This document shows, piece after piece, positions 20,368 through 29,551 of a stretch of 64,000 nucleotides of DNA (position 1 is the first letter of the stretch; every line of letters begins with the position of its first letter). The DNA lies in NCBI RefSeq assembly GCF_002632875.1, contig NZ_NJCX01000021.1:24667-88666 (forward strand), in the 5' to 3' direction. Under the pieces are notes generated by a model that saw only the letters and a list, made by a program, of their open reading frames with translations, was not told where the DNA came from and searched no databases. The position numbers were made by a program, and so were the translations under genes. The DNA is from Xenorhabdus kozodoii. Its GTDB lineage: Bacteria > Pseudomonadota > Gammaproteobacteria > Enterobacterales > Enterobacteriaceae.

Positions 20368-21026
20368 AGTTTCCTGTCTGTCTTTTGGATTCATTTGACC
20401 CCCTATTGGTTAAATTAAATTGTGGTCAATGTCAAATATTTTTTATGGCGAAAGAAGAAAAAAGCGTCATTTTCCGTATCGAAATTATTCAAAATATAAC
20501 GCAATAGGCAAATCATTATTTGGCTAGTTGGCTTATTTATTAGCATTTAATTTTACAAAAAACATATTTTGTAATTATTTTGTCTTTATGATAAAAACAT
20601 GTTGTTTGAATATCTTAGTGTCGAGCCAAACTTTTCGACCGTTCACAGTATTTTTATATCCATTAACATAACTTATTCAAGTTAATAACAAATGGCATAA
20701 ATTAAAATTAACAATTACAATGAATGTTAACGTGCTACAATTGATTTTGATATGTATCAACAAAAGTTAGTTTTTTTAGAAGGCAAATGCATTACTGGCT
20801 GTTATATTGCTGTTAATAGACTAATATAGAAGCCTCGTTTTAATCGGGTTTTTCAGGTATGTACCCTCCAGGAAAGCAACGCTAGCTTTGAGCGTAAAAC
20901 ATATCAAAACATTTATTTTGGGCATAAGCTGGTTTTCTGTCACTCAGAACAAGATCAGCGATTTTCTTTTAATAATAACAGCTTGTGTCATACAGATTCT
21001 ATTTTTAGCGATTTTAGGTAGCAACC
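20368..21026. promoter_or_regulatory. thr promoter and long arcA upstream region
   Basis: This 659-base gene-free region between divergent thrL and arcA has A/T-rich stretches with several GTTAA motifs (possible ArcA sites) and a perfect FNR box (listed separately). No coding sequence was seen. The long arcA leader is also a feature of E. coli. Confidence 0.6.
20747..20760 (+). promoter_or_regulatory. FNR box in the arcA promoter region
   Basis: TTGATATGTATCAA is an exact match to the FNR consensus TTGAT-N4-ATCAA. It lies 267 bases upstream of the arcA start. FNR is known to activate arcA in E. coli under anaerobiosis, so the regulation is probably conserved. Confidence 0.75.
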
Positions 21027-21743
21027 ATGCAAACCCCGCACATTTTGATTGTTGAAGACGAAATTGTCACACGCAATACCCTTAAGAGCATTTTTGAAGC
21101 TGAAGGGTATATTGTTTATGAAGCCAATGATGGTTCAGAAATGCACAACATTCTGTCAGATAATGATATCAATTTAGTGATTATGGATATCAATCTGCCA
21201 GGTAAAAATGGGTTACTGCTTGCCCGTGAATTACGTGAGCAGGCAAATGTCGCGTTAATGTTCTTAACAGGCCGTGACAATGAAGTGGATAAAATCCTTG
21301 GTCTCGAAATCGGTGCTGATGATTATATCACTAAGCCATTTAACCCACGTGAATTAACTATCCGTGCACGTAATTTGCTTTCACGGACAATGAACCTCAA
21401 CCATTCAGGCGAAGAGCGCCGCCAGGTTGAAAGTTATAAGTTCAATGGTTGGGAGCTGGATATCAATAGCCGCTCTTTGGTTAGCCCAATGGGAGATCAT
21501 TACAAACTGCCGCGTAGCGAATTCCGGGCGATGCTTCATTTCTGTGAGAATCCAGGAAAAATCCAGACCCGTGCAGAATTGTTGAAAAAAATGACGGGTC
21601 GCGAGCTGAAACCTCACGATCGTACTGTGGATGTAACTATTCGCCGTATTCGTAAGCACTTCGAGTCGATACCCGATACGCCAGAAATCATTGCGACCAT
21701 TCACGGTGAAGGTTATCGTTTCTGTGGTGATTTAGAAGATTGA
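21027..21743 (+). CDS. arcA: Two-component response regulator ArcA
   Basis: 238 residues, same length as E. coli. The receiver domain (1-120) has phospho-acceptor Asp54 in [12 protein letters not shown], acidic Glu10/Asp11 and Lys in [10 protein letters not shown]. The OmpR-type winged-helix DNA-binding domain (about 135-235) ends [16 protein letters not shown]...[12 protein letters not shown]. Phosphorylated by ArcB, it represses respiratory genes and activates fermentative genes under low oxygen. AGGT precedes the ATG. It lies between thrL and creA; the creBCD genes that sit between creA and arcA in E. coli are absent. Confidence 0.97.
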   Translation: MQTPHILIVEDEIVTRNTLKSIFEAEGYIVYEANDGSEMHNILSDNDINLVIMDINLPGKNGLLLARELREQANVALMFLTGRDNEVDKILGLEIGADDYITKPFNPRELTIRARNLLSRTMNLNHSGEERRQVESYKFNGWELDINSRSLVSPMGDHYKLPRSEFRAMLHFCENPGKIQTRAELLKKMTGRELKPHDRTVDVTIRRIRKHFESIPDTPEIIATIHGEGYRFCGDLED

Positions 21744-21785
21744 TTGATACCTTTTTATAGGTATGTATCTCTATCATAGCGTATA

Positions 21786-21822
21786 AAAAGCCCCGTATGT
21801 CTTTATGACATCGGGGCTTTTC
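21786..21822. terminator. Bidirectional terminator between arcA and creA
   Basis: AAAAGCCCCG ... CGGGGCTTTT with further ATGTC/GACAT pairing. T-runs lie on both sides, so it can terminate both convergent genes. Confidence 0.9.
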
Positions 21823-21851
21823 TTTTGGTCGGTATTTAGCTTAGAGAGGAT

Positions 21852-22328
21852 TTACGCTTTCCACGGCATAATGGGGACGGCACTGATTGCATTTTTAGGC
21901 GAACCATCGATCACTTTGTCAGAATAAGTTAAATAAATCAGTGTATTACGATTCTGATCATAGAAACGTACAACCTGCAATTTTTTAAACACCAAAGAAG
22001 TGCGTTTTTGGAAGACAACTTGCCCCTTTTTGGGGGATTTTTTTATCTTATCTGCCAATTCAATCGGGCCAATTTGCTGGCAGGATATTGCGGCATCCGA
22101 TGTATCTTCTGCCAATCCTAATCCTCCCTTGATCCCTCCGGTTTTGGCTCGGCTCAAATAACAAGTGACATTTTTAACGTCGGGGTCATCAAAGGCTTCT
22201 ATCACAATCTTGTTATCAGGGCCAAAAAGTTTGAACACGGTATCAACAGAACCAATCTCTTCAGCGTGCAAAACCACAGGAGAAAAGAGTAAGGTAGCGG
22301 CTATCACTATTTTCTTCATTGTTGCCAT
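21852..22328 (-). CDS. creA: CreA family periplasmic protein
   Basis: 158 residues. An N-terminal signal peptide ([18 protein letters not shown]) is followed by the highly conserved CreA body: [60 protein letters not shown] and [12 protein letters not shown]. Two conserved Cys probably form a disulfide in the periplasm. Its function is unknown. In E. coli it heads creABCD; here the sensor-regulator genes creBC and creD do not follow, so only creA survives. Start at 22328 has GGA about 7 bases upstream; an ATG at 22319 is an alternative. Confidence 0.95.
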   Translation of the reverse strand: MATMKKIVIAATLLFSPVVLHAEEIGSVDTVFKLFGPDNKIVIEAFDDPDVKNVTCYLSRAKTGGIKGGLGLAEDTSDAAISCQQIGPIELADKIKKSPKKGQVVFQKRTSLVFKKLQVVRFYDQNRNTLIYLTYSDKVIDGSPKNAISAVPIMPWKA

Positions 22329-23009
22329 ATTTAGTCCATTTGAATTAAATAAATACAGTGAAAATATCTATCATTAACATATAATGTAACCCAATGAATT
22401 TAATTAAATCATTTTCACTGTGAATGTGTCTGTGATGGAAAATCACGGCATTATACACCCAAGACGAGCAAGTAATGACCTTTAACTTTATACTTCATTG
22501 ATGATTCTATTTTCTTGAAGGCGTTAAAAACAGGCGATATATCAAGCAAAAAGTGATGCCATTGGGATTAGGCTGACATCCGGCACATCAGAGGTAAAAA
22601 TATTTTATCCTATAATTCATATCATTAACTTATTTTCCAAGACAATGCTTGACATATTACTAAATCTACTATTAATTTATTCCAAGCCAAAACTTGGTTA
22701 ATTTTATTGATGACTTATTTATAACATTAATGCAACAATCAATATACTGATGAAATAATCCTGGCATATTGTACTCATAGAATAAATAACAAAAAGTTAT
22801 AGTAAACGTTGGTAATTAATGGTCAGGATAGGTGTACTGCAACAACACTCAGGGAAATTGAAATCTAGGTTTATTTTGGGGAAAAGATAGATGTTGACTA
22901 TTGACCAAACTACATAATATCTGTTTTAGGAAAAATGTCTGTTTTCAATCTAATAAATTATTTTATATTTATATGATTTTCTTTTTGTCTTAATGACTTA
23001 GGGAGATGT
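22329..23009. other. Gene-free divergent region creA / rob
   Basis: A 681-base AT-rich spacer with no gene recognised. TTGACA at 22649-22654 followed by TATTAA 15 bases later is a weak sigma-70 candidate pointing towards rob. No repeats of the families seen elsewhere in the window. Confidence 0.5.
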
Positions 23010-23891
23010 ATGGATCAAACCAACATCATTCGAGACTTGCTGCGTTGGGTGGATAATAATCTGGATCGTCCATTGTCTCTTGATAACGTTGCAGCAAAAG
23101 CAGGTTACTCCAAGTGGCACTTACAGCGCATGTTCAAGGAAGTAACAGGTCAGGCAATCGGTTCTTACATTCGTGCAAGAAGATTATCCAAAGCCGCCGT
23201 TGCATTACGCCTAACCAGCCGCCCTATCCTGGACATTGCCTTGCAATATCGTTTTGATTCTCAACAAACGTTTACCAGAGCTTTCAAGAAACAATTTGAC
23301 CGAACGCCAGCAGCCTATCGCCGAAGCGAAGAGTGGTGCGCGACGGGAATATGCCCTCCCATCTTGCTGGATAACAAGCCCCTGCCGGAGCACAAATTTG
23401 TCACGTTGGAAGAGAAATCACTTATCGGCACTGAGCACACTTGCAGCTACACGCTTGAGCAGTGGTCAGAAGATTGCAAGAATATGCGCCATGATTTTTG
23501 GATTAACTATCTACAGGATGCTGAGGTATTACCACCCAGACTTTATGGATTACACCATACAACCCCTTGTATGGAAAATGAAGATGAACAGACGGTATTC
23601 TATACCACGGCCATAGAACCAGAATATGCGACTTTTGATACCAAAGATAGCCGTCCGGTCGTCCTGCCGGGTGGGGATTATATTTCATTCAGTTATTTTG
23701 GTGATAAAGGGCAGCTACAAGAGTTTCTCTTCACAATTTATGGTGTTTGTCTGCCGACACTAAACATCACCCGCAGGAAGGGATACGATATCGAGCGATA
23801 TTACCTCACCAATCTTGAATGGAAAAATATTGAGGATGAGACCCAAAATCACGTTGTGGAGTTTGAGTATCTCATCCCAATTGAACGTTAG
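23010..23891 (+). CDS. rob: Right origin-binding protein Rob (AraC family activator)
   Basis: 293 residues. The AraC-type double helix-turn-helix is at the N-terminus (about 8-108), with LSLDNVAAKAGYSKWHLQRMFKEVTGQ and QYRFDSQQTFTRAFKKQFDRTPAAYRR. A GyrI-like ligand-binding domain (about 125-290) completes Rob. It activates stress and efflux genes of the mar/sox/rob regulon. It lies in the conserved order creA-rob-gpmB; its stop codon overlaps that of convergent gpmB by a few bases. Confidence 0.96.
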   Translation: MDQTNIIRDLLRWVDNNLDRPLSLDNVAAKAGYSKWHLQRMFKEVTGQAIGSYIRARRLSKAAVALRLTSRPILDIALQYRFDSQQTFTRAFKKQFDRTPAAYRRSEEWCATGICPPILLDNKPLPEHKFVTLEEKSLIGTEHTCSYTLEQWSEDCKNMRHDFWINYLQDAEVLPPRLYGLHHTTPCMENEDEQTVFYTTAIEPEYATFDTKDSRPVVLPGGDYISFSYFGDKGQLQEFLFTIYGVCLPTLNITRRKGYDIERYYLTNLEWKNIEDETQNHVVEFEYLIPIER

Positions 23892-24535
23892 CCTTGTAAC
23901 TCATCTAAGGCGGGCATATCCAAGTGCGTGATATCGCCCGTTGTTTCAACTATCCAACCTGAAGCCAGCCAAGGACTATCCTGATAATCCACCCGCGAGA
24001 TAGAACAGTTTCTCAATCGTAGGCGACGTTCTGTGTTAGCGGGAAGCCCCAGAATAGAGCCGATCAAACTGACGAGTGCTATTCCATGACTGACTAACAG
24101 TGGACGGCTACCCGCAGGCAGATTGAGGCAATTTTCCAGTGCGGCGCGCATACGGGTAGATAATTCGTGCATCGATTCACCTTCTGGGATACGTCCATTT
24201 GGTGTACCATCAACAAGACTTTTACGCCAGAATTCTTCCTCTGACGTAAGGGAACAGAGTTCGCGATTTTCCAGAACACCCATGTGTAATTCTCGCAGGC
24301 GTGGTTCCAATATGACGTCGCAGCCACAGGCTTTCGCGATGATTTCTGCCGTTTGGCGTGTCCGACCAAGGTCACTGGTGATAACATGGGTAATGTTTTC
24401 TGATTTAACTCTTTGCGCAACCCGGTGAGCCTGGTGCCGACCAGTTTCAGTCAAAGGACTGTCAGACTGCCCCTGAATACGATGAGCCACATTCCATTCG
24501 GTTTCGCCATGACGAACAAGATAGACCTGTAACAT
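23888..24535 (-). CDS. gpmB: Histidine phosphatase family protein GpmB
   Basis: 215 residues, as in E. coli YtjC/GpmB. Catalytic motif LVRHGETEWN (His9), SDLGRTRQTAEII, LRELHMGVLE and C-terminal LLVSHGIALVSLIGS (second His). Annotated as probable phosphoglycerate mutase 2, but this subgroup acts mainly as a phosphatase. It converges on rob with a four-base overlap of the two coding ends. Confidence 0.95.
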   Translation of the reverse strand: MLQVYLVRHGETEWNVAHRIQGQSDSPLTETGRHQAHRVAQRVKSENITHVITSDLGRTRQTAEIIAKACGCDVILEPRLRELHMGVLENRELCSLTSEEEFWRKSLVDGTPNGRIPEGESMHELSTRMRAALENCLNLPAGSRPLLVSHGIALVSLIGSILGLPANTERRLRLRNCSISRVDYQDSPWLASGWIVETTGDITHLDMPALDELQG

Positions 24536-24589
24536 AGTTATTTTCCGTTATACTGCATCATGAAATAATTCAAAGGATAATTTATTTAT

Positions 24590-25123
24590 ATGTATCACGT
24601 TATTGCAGCAACAACTAACCCTGCGAAAATAAAAGCGATTAGCCTTGCATTCGATGATGTTTTTGGCCCAGGCACCTACCACATAGAAGATGTCAATGTA
24701 GATAGCAGCGTACCTCAGCAACCCATAGGTAATGCCGAAACCCGTACGGGTGCTCGTCATCGTGTTATGGCAGCACGCCAAGTCCGGCCAGAAGCTGATT
24801 TCTGGGTTGGCGTTGAAGCAGGGATTGAAGATGACATGACGTTCGCCTGGATGGTTGTTGAACACAAACAAATTCGGGGAGAATCGCGCTCCGCTAGCTT
24901 GATGTTGCCTGAAAAGATCCTGGAAGGCATTCGTAAGGGACGCGAACTTGGCCATGAAATGGATGATGTCGCAGGCATCGATAATATCAAGCAGAAAGGT
25001 GGTGCGATCGGCTTTTTCACCAATGGTATTCTGACGCGCACCAGTGTTTATCATCAAGCCCTGATACTGGCTCTTGTGCCTATTCATCATGAAATTTACA
25101 AAGAGTTGAATAACCAACCTTAA
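24590..25123 (+). CDS. yjjX: Inosine/xanthosine triphosphatase
   Basis: 177 residues. N-terminal [18 protein letters not shown], central [12 protein letters not shown] and [11 protein letters not shown], and C-terminal [18 protein letters not shown] define the YjjX family. It hydrolyses ITP and XTP, keeping deaminated purines out of nucleic acids. It is divergent from gpmB (54-base gap) and convergent with trpR, the same order as in E. coli. Confidence 0.95.
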   Translation: MYHVIAATTNPAKIKAISLAFDDVFGPGTYHIEDVNVDSSVPQQPIGNAETRTGARHRVMAARQVRPEADFWVGVEAGIEDDMTFAWMVVEHKQIRGESRSASLMLPEKILEGIRKGRELGHEMDDVAGIDNIKQKGGAIGFFTNGILTRTSVYHQALILALVPIHHEIYKELNNQP

Positions 25124-25192
25124 CGGTACATAGTTGCGTTGCTTGGGGGCACGATGAGATAGCCCCCCACTGCATGATTGAAGTCGCTATTT

Positions 25193-25516
25193 TCAGTCAG
25201 TTAATAACTGCTCCTCCAGCCATTTCTTAACATGAGCTGGCGCATTCTTCAAACTGTTGGAACCACGTGTAATTGTTGCAATACCAACGCCTAGCTCATT
25301 TTTCAGTTCGCGCTGGCTCATTTGCCCACGTATCAATTCCTGAATAATCCGAATCCGTGTTGATAAAGCGGTACGTTCATCGGGAGTCAATAATAGCTGC
25401 AAAATAGAATGTTGCAAATTTTGTTCAAATGCTATTTTTAACAACTCAACAAAAGTGAGCCAGTCATCGCCATTTTCCGAAGAAAGCGCCGGATCAATCA
25501 AATGATTTTGTGCCAT
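25193..25516 (-). CDS. trpR: Trp operon repressor
   Basis: 107 residues (E. coli 108). The helix-turn-helix region is [25 protein letters not shown], with [23 protein letters not shown] upstream. With bound L-tryptophan it represses trp, aroH, mtr and its own gene; a TrpR-like operator lies just upstream. It sits 54 bases downstream of slt, reading away from it on the same strand as in E. coli. Confidence 0.96.
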   Translation of the reverse strand: MAQNHLIDPALSSENGDDWLTFVELLKIAFEQNLQHSILQLLLTPDERTALSTRIRIIQELIRGQMSQRELKNELGVGIATITRGSNSLKNAPAHVKKWLEEQLLTD

Positions 25517-25528
25517 AATTCACTGCCA

Positions 25529-25544
25529 TACTCTTTAACTAGTA
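25529..25544 (-). promoter_or_regulatory. TrpR operator (autoregulation)
   Basis: TACTCTTTAACTAGTACG closely resembles both the E. coli trpR operator (TACTCTTTAGCGAGTAC) and the trp operator (ACTAGTTAACTAGTACG). It lies 12 bases upstream of the trpR start and inside the slt-trpR spacer. Confidence 0.7.
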
Positions 25545-25570
25545 CGGCAGCATACCATATTTATCTGAAA

Positions 25571-27490
25571 TTAATAACGTCTTTGCCATTCAGCATTTGT
25601 CAGCACATTTGGCATTTTTCCCATAAAATTGTGGTAGAACATATCGTAAGCAAGAACATTTTTGACATAAGAGCGTGTTTCTGCAAAGGGAATGCTCTCA
25701 ATAAAGGCGATGGGATCGATGTTCCCAGAGGTGTTAGCCAGCCAACGCTCAACATTTGTAGGGCCGGCATTATAAGCGGCACTGGCAAGAATGCGGTTAT
25801 TGTCAAAACGTTGATAGACCGAATCCAGATACGCCGTGCCAATTTTTATATTCGTAATCGGATTCATTAATTGGCTGCTACTGACATAACCCTGGATTTT
25901 TTTACTCTTCACCGTATGTTCAGCGGTTTTGGGCATGATCTGCATTAATCCACTGGCACCCTTAGAAGAACGGGCCTGTGGGTTCCAGGCGCTTTCCTGA
26001 CGGGCAATCGCCATGGCATAGCTTTGTGAAATATTCTTATCCGACGTGAAGTTTGCAAATTCGTTTTTCCACGCCATTGGGAAACGTTCTTCAAGGTGAT
26101 CCCACATTTTTCCTGCAATGGTTGCTTGCACACTGAATGCGTGCCAGTGTTGCTCAAGTGCATAACGCGCTAACTGCTCTTGTTTCAAACGCGCTTGTGA
26201 AGAAACCAGAAGATCCCATTCTGAACGCGCCAACCCATCCATATTCCAATACAGTAACTCCTGTATCCGTTTAATTGCCGGCATATTGGCAATGGCGCGG
26301 TCGGGTTTCTCTGATTTATGGATGATCAGAGAATAGGGGATATGTAATTTTTGGGCGGCCACCATGGGGTAAAAACCACGATGTTTGGTCAGCTTATGCA
26401 AAATGGCATGACCTTCTGCGCTTTTCCCTTGGTTGAGCAGAATAACGGCACGCCAATATTGCCACTCATCTTGTTGCTCCGTTTTTTGCGGCAGCAACGA
26501 AATCCATTTTTCAAGCCCAGAATAATCGCCATCCCTCAATGCCAGGCGAGCACGTCTCTCAATCAATTTGCTGGCGTGTGAATTGCGGATGGCCTCATCC
26601 CGCCATTTTGTTTGCTCTGGTGTAACGTCTCCCATCAATTGCCATGCAACAATATCTTTTAATTGCTGTTGTTCGGCATCATTCATCTTTTGCGAGCGGA
26701 CAAGGGCAGGAATGCTGACTCTGGCAAGTTCAGCATGGGTGCGGGCAAATCGGGGAAAAGCGGTCAGGATCACTGATCGGGTGAAATGGGTTGGTGTAGT
26801 CGTTGTGGCAAAGTGTTCAATTAGCGTTGGGTCATGTTGCAGCTTCAATAAATTCGCCCCCAATCCCTGATAATGCGATGGCAAACGTTTAGCCAGATAG
26901 GTAACCAGTGTGGCGTTATTGGCTTTCATTGCCAATTCGATACGCTGCAACATTAAATTGGCAGAGAGATATCCAGCCTGCTCCCAGTGAGTGAATAGCT
27001 TATTGCAACTATCCGGTAATGAGCTGCCGTTGAGCCAAATTTCCTGGGCGCCTTTCCAGGCAACTTGCTGATGCCCCGTAGCCCATTGCGCAAAGTAATA
27101 ATCACAGCGCGCGGCGACTGAACTTGGAGGGGTAGGGCTAAATGCCAGAATGCCGCTCCAATCCTCCTTGTTGGCCAGTACATTGATAAAGCGGGGTGCC
27201 AGCGAACGTGCTGGTGGCAGGGTAGGGTGAGTATGAATAAAGTGTTGAACTTGCTGAGGCGTGGCCGTTGCCAGATCCTGAGATAATTGACGATATTCGA
27301 GATAGGGATACAGGGGATAATTTTGCAGCGTTGGCATCAAACGTGCCACTTCCACCCTATTTTTGGCATCCCATGCCTGCTTTATTTCTTGATATCGTTG
27401 ACGTTGGGCATCCAAAGAATCAGCATACGCCGCGCCAGCAACAACAAAAATCCCACTTACAGCCATGACGAAATGCTGCCATTTACTCAT
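25571..27490 (-). CDS. slt: Soluble lytic murein transglycosylase Slt70
   Basis: 639 residues from MSKWQHFVMAVSG at 27490, where AAGGAG lies upstream (E. coli 645). Signal peptide ending GAAYA-DS. A long alpha-superhelical U/L region is followed by the C-terminal lysozyme-like domain with ARQESAWNPQARSSKGASGL (catalytic Glu), MQIMPKTA and AAYNAGPTNVERWL. It cleaves peptidoglycan in the periplasm with formation of 1,6-anhydro-muropeptides, feeding cell-wall recycling. Start choice excludes 13 non-conserved upstream codons. Confidence 0.96.
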   Translation of the reverse strand: MSKWQHFVMAVSGIFVVAGAAYADSLDAQRQRYQEIKQAWDAKNRVEVARLMPTLQNYPLYPYLEYRQLSQDLATATPQQVQHFIHTHPTLPPARSLAPRFINVLANKEDWSGILAFSPTPPSSVAARCDYYFAQWATGHQQVAWKGAQEIWLNGSSLPDSCNKLFTHWEQAGYLSANLMLQRIELAMKANNATLVTYLAKRLPSHYQGLGANLLKLQHDPTLIEHFATTTTPTHFTRSVILTAFPRFARTHAELARVSIPALVRSQKMNDAEQQQLKDIVAWQLMGDVTPEQTKWRDEAIRNSHASKLIERRARLALRDGDYSGLEKWISLLPQKTEQQDEWQYWRAVILLNQGKSAEGHAILHKLTKHRGFYPMVAAQKLHIPYSLIIHKSEKPDRAIANMPAIKRIQELLYWNMDGLARSEWDLLVSSQARLKQEQLARYALEQHWHAFSVQATIAGKMWDHLEERFPMAWKNEFANFTSDKNISQSYAMAIARQESAWNPQARSSKGASGLMQIMPKTAEHTVKSKKIQGYVSSSQLMNPITNIKIGTAYLDSVYQRFDNNRILASAAYNAGPTNVERWLANTSGNIDPIAFIESIPFAETRSYVKNVLAYDMFYHNFMGKMPNVLTNAEWQRRY

Positions 27491-27808
27491 TGCTACATAC
27501 TCCTTCGGAAGACGATGACCAGTGCCCAAATGCTTTGCTCGGATGGATGGTTAAAATGCTATGCAATTATAATCATATTATTGATATGGATTATTACAAT
27601 TGGTAAGACTAAACAGCAGGGCGCAATAGAATCAAAGACGGAAGGACGCATTTCTGCCCATGCAGGCTTATGTTAGACTCGTCAAGCACGAGCTACAGGG
27701 AGGCTTTGTCCGATAAGGCAGGGCGAAGTCATGGTGAAATACGCCATCTAAGCTCTATAAATGCAAATAATTTTTAAAATTTACTGGTTAATCAAAAGGT
27801 AAACTACA
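27491..27808. other. Spacer between slt and ettA
   Basis: 318 bases holding divergent promoters. No gene, repeat or clear operator was recognised. Confidence 0.5.
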
Positions 27809-29476
27809 TTGGCTCAATATGTTTATAGTATGCATCGGGTGGGAAAAGTTGTTCCCCCGAAAAGGCATATTCTGAAAAATATCTCTCTGAGTTTTTTCCC
27901 CGGAGCAAAAATCGGTGTGCTCGGCCTCAATGGTGCCGGTAAATCTACGTTACTGCGCATCATGGCAGGCATTGATAAAGATATTGAAGGGGAAGCTCGC
28001 CCACAACCGGGTATTAAAATTGGCTATCTGCCACAAGAGCCTAAGCTCAATCCTGAACATACTGTTCGGGAAGCCGTGGAAGAAGCCGTTAGCGAAGTGA
28101 AGAATGCGCTGACTCGTCTTGATGAAGTGTATGCCGCTTATGCTGAGCCGGATGCGGATTTCGATAAGCTGGCAAAAGAACAAGGGAAGTTGGAAGCGAT
28201 TATCCAATCTCATGACGGGCACAATCTGGAAAATCAGCTTGAGCGAGCGGCTGAGGCTCTGCGCCTGCCTGAATGGGATGCCAAAATTGAACACCTGTCT
28301 GGTGGTGAACGCCGTCGTGTGGCTATTTGTCGCCTGTTGCTGGAAAAACCAGACATGCTGCTGCTTGACGAACCGACTAACCACCTTGATGCTGAGTCCG
28401 TTGCATGGCTGGAACGTTTCTTGCACGATTACGAAGGCACTGTCGTTGCGATCACCCATGACCGTTACTTCTTGGATAACGTGGCGGGTTGGATACTGGA
28501 ACTTGACCGTGGTGAAGGTATTCCATGGGAGGGCAACTACTCTTCATGGCTGGAGCAAAAAGATGCACGTTTGGCACAGGAAGCGGCAACAGAAGCGGCT
28601 CGCCGTAAATCCATAGAGAAAGAACTTGATTGGATCCGCCAAAATCCGAAAGGGCGTCAGGCAAAAGGCAAGGCGCGTTTGACTCGCTTTGAAGAACTCA
28701 GTAGCGTCGAGTACCAAAAGCGTAATGAAACCAGCGAATTGTTTATTCCACCAGGCCCACGTTTGGGTGACAAGGTGCTGGAAGTAACCAACCTCACCAA
28801 ATCTTACGGTGATCGCGTTCTGATTGATAACTTGAGTTTTTCCCTGCCGAAAGGGGCGATAGTTGGGATCATTGGCCCGAATGGTGCAGGTAAATCAACC
28901 CTGTTCCGTATGTTGTCTGGCCAAGAGCAGCCTGATTCGGGTTCAATTTCACTGGGTGAAACCGTTAAATTGGCTTCTGTTGATCAGTTCCGCGATAGCA
29001 TGGATGACAGCAAGACCGTTTGGGAGGAAGTTTCTGGCGGCCAGGACATCATGCGAATCGGCAACTTTGAAATTCCAAGCCGTGCCTATGTTGGGCGCTT
29101 TAACTTCAAAGGCATCGATCAAGGCAAGCGTGTTGGCGAATTGTCTGGTGGTGAGCGTGGTCGTCTGCATCTGGCTAAACTGCTGCAAGTTGGCGGTAAC
29201 ATGTTACTGCTTGACGAACCCACCAACGATTTGGACATTGAAACTTTGCGTGCTTTGGAAAACGCCCTGCTGGAATTCCCAGGCGGCGCGATGGTGATTT
29301 CCCATGACCGTTGGTTCCTTGACCGTATCGCAACCCATATCATTGATTATCAGGATGAAGGCAAGGTTTCCTTCTTTGAAGGGAACTTTAGCGAATACGA
29401 AGATTACAAGAAGCGGACGATGGGGGCGGAAGCACTGGAGCCTCACCGGATTAAATATAAAAAGATCAGCAAGTAA
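27809..29476 (+). CDS. ettA: Energy-dependent translational throttle protein EttA (ABC-F)
   Basis: 555 residues, starting at TTG (AAAGGT upstream) with MAQYVYSMHRVGKVVPPKR as in E. coli EttA. Two ABC domains: Walker A GLNGAGKST (about 39-47) and GPNGAGKST (about 357-365), signatures LSGGERRR and LSGGERGR, and Walker B LLLDEPTNHLD and LLLDEPTNDLD. The P-site tRNA-interaction linker lies between them. It binds the ribosomal E site and gates entry of the 70S complex into elongation according to ATP/ADP level. No membrane domain. All catalytic residues are intact, in contrast to the ABC ATPase downstream. Confidence 0.97.
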   Translation: MAQYVYSMHRVGKVVPPKRHILKNISLSFFPGAKIGVLGLNGAGKSTLLRIMAGIDKDIEGEARPQPGIKIGYLPQEPKLNPEHTVREAVEEAVSEVKNALTRLDEVYAAYAEPDADFDKLAKEQGKLEAIIQSHDGHNLENQLERAAEALRLPEWDAKIEHLSGGERRRVAICRLLLEKPDMLLLDEPTNHLDAESVAWLERFLHDYEGTVVAITHDRYFLDNVAGWILELDRGEGIPWEGNYSSWLEQKDARLAQEAATEAARRKSIEKELDWIRQNPKGRQAKGKARLTRFEELSSVEYQKRNETSELFIPPGPRLGDKVLEVTNLTKSYGDRVLIDNLSFSLPKGAIVGIIGPNGAGKSTLFRMLSGQEQPDSGSISLGETVKLASVDQFRDSMDDSKTVWEEVSGGQDIMRIGNFEIPSRAYVGRFNFKGIDQGKRVGELSGGERGRLHLAKLLQVGGNMLLLDEPTNDLDIETLRALENALLEFPGGAMVISHDRWFLDRIATHIIDYQDEGKVSFFEGNFSEYEDYKKRTMGAEALEPHRIKYKKISK

Positions 29477-29485
29477 GTTGGACAG

Positions 29486-29516
29486 AAAAAACGGCCTGAT
29501 ATCAGGCCGTTTTTTC
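29486..29516 (+). terminator. Rho-independent terminator of ettA
   Basis: AAAACGGCCTGAT / ATCAGGCCGTTTT, a near-perfect palindrome followed by T-run. It lies 10 bases past the ettA stop and could also act for the convergent ABC-like gene. Confidence 0.92.
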
Positions 29517-29551
29517 TTAATAACAACTAATTTATTGTCATTACTTCACCA

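Noticed and set aside
22649..22677. Sigma-70 promoter candidate for rob
   Set aside because: The -35 is perfect, but the spacer is 15 bases and the -10 is weak, so it was not listed as a feature.
24548..25117. 189-codon open frame antisense to yjjX
   Set aside because: It covers exactly the conserved yjjX gene; no family resemblance and no ribosome site.
27950..28459. 169-codon frame antisense to ettA
   Set aside because: Mirror of a strongly conserved ABC-F gene with high codon bias.
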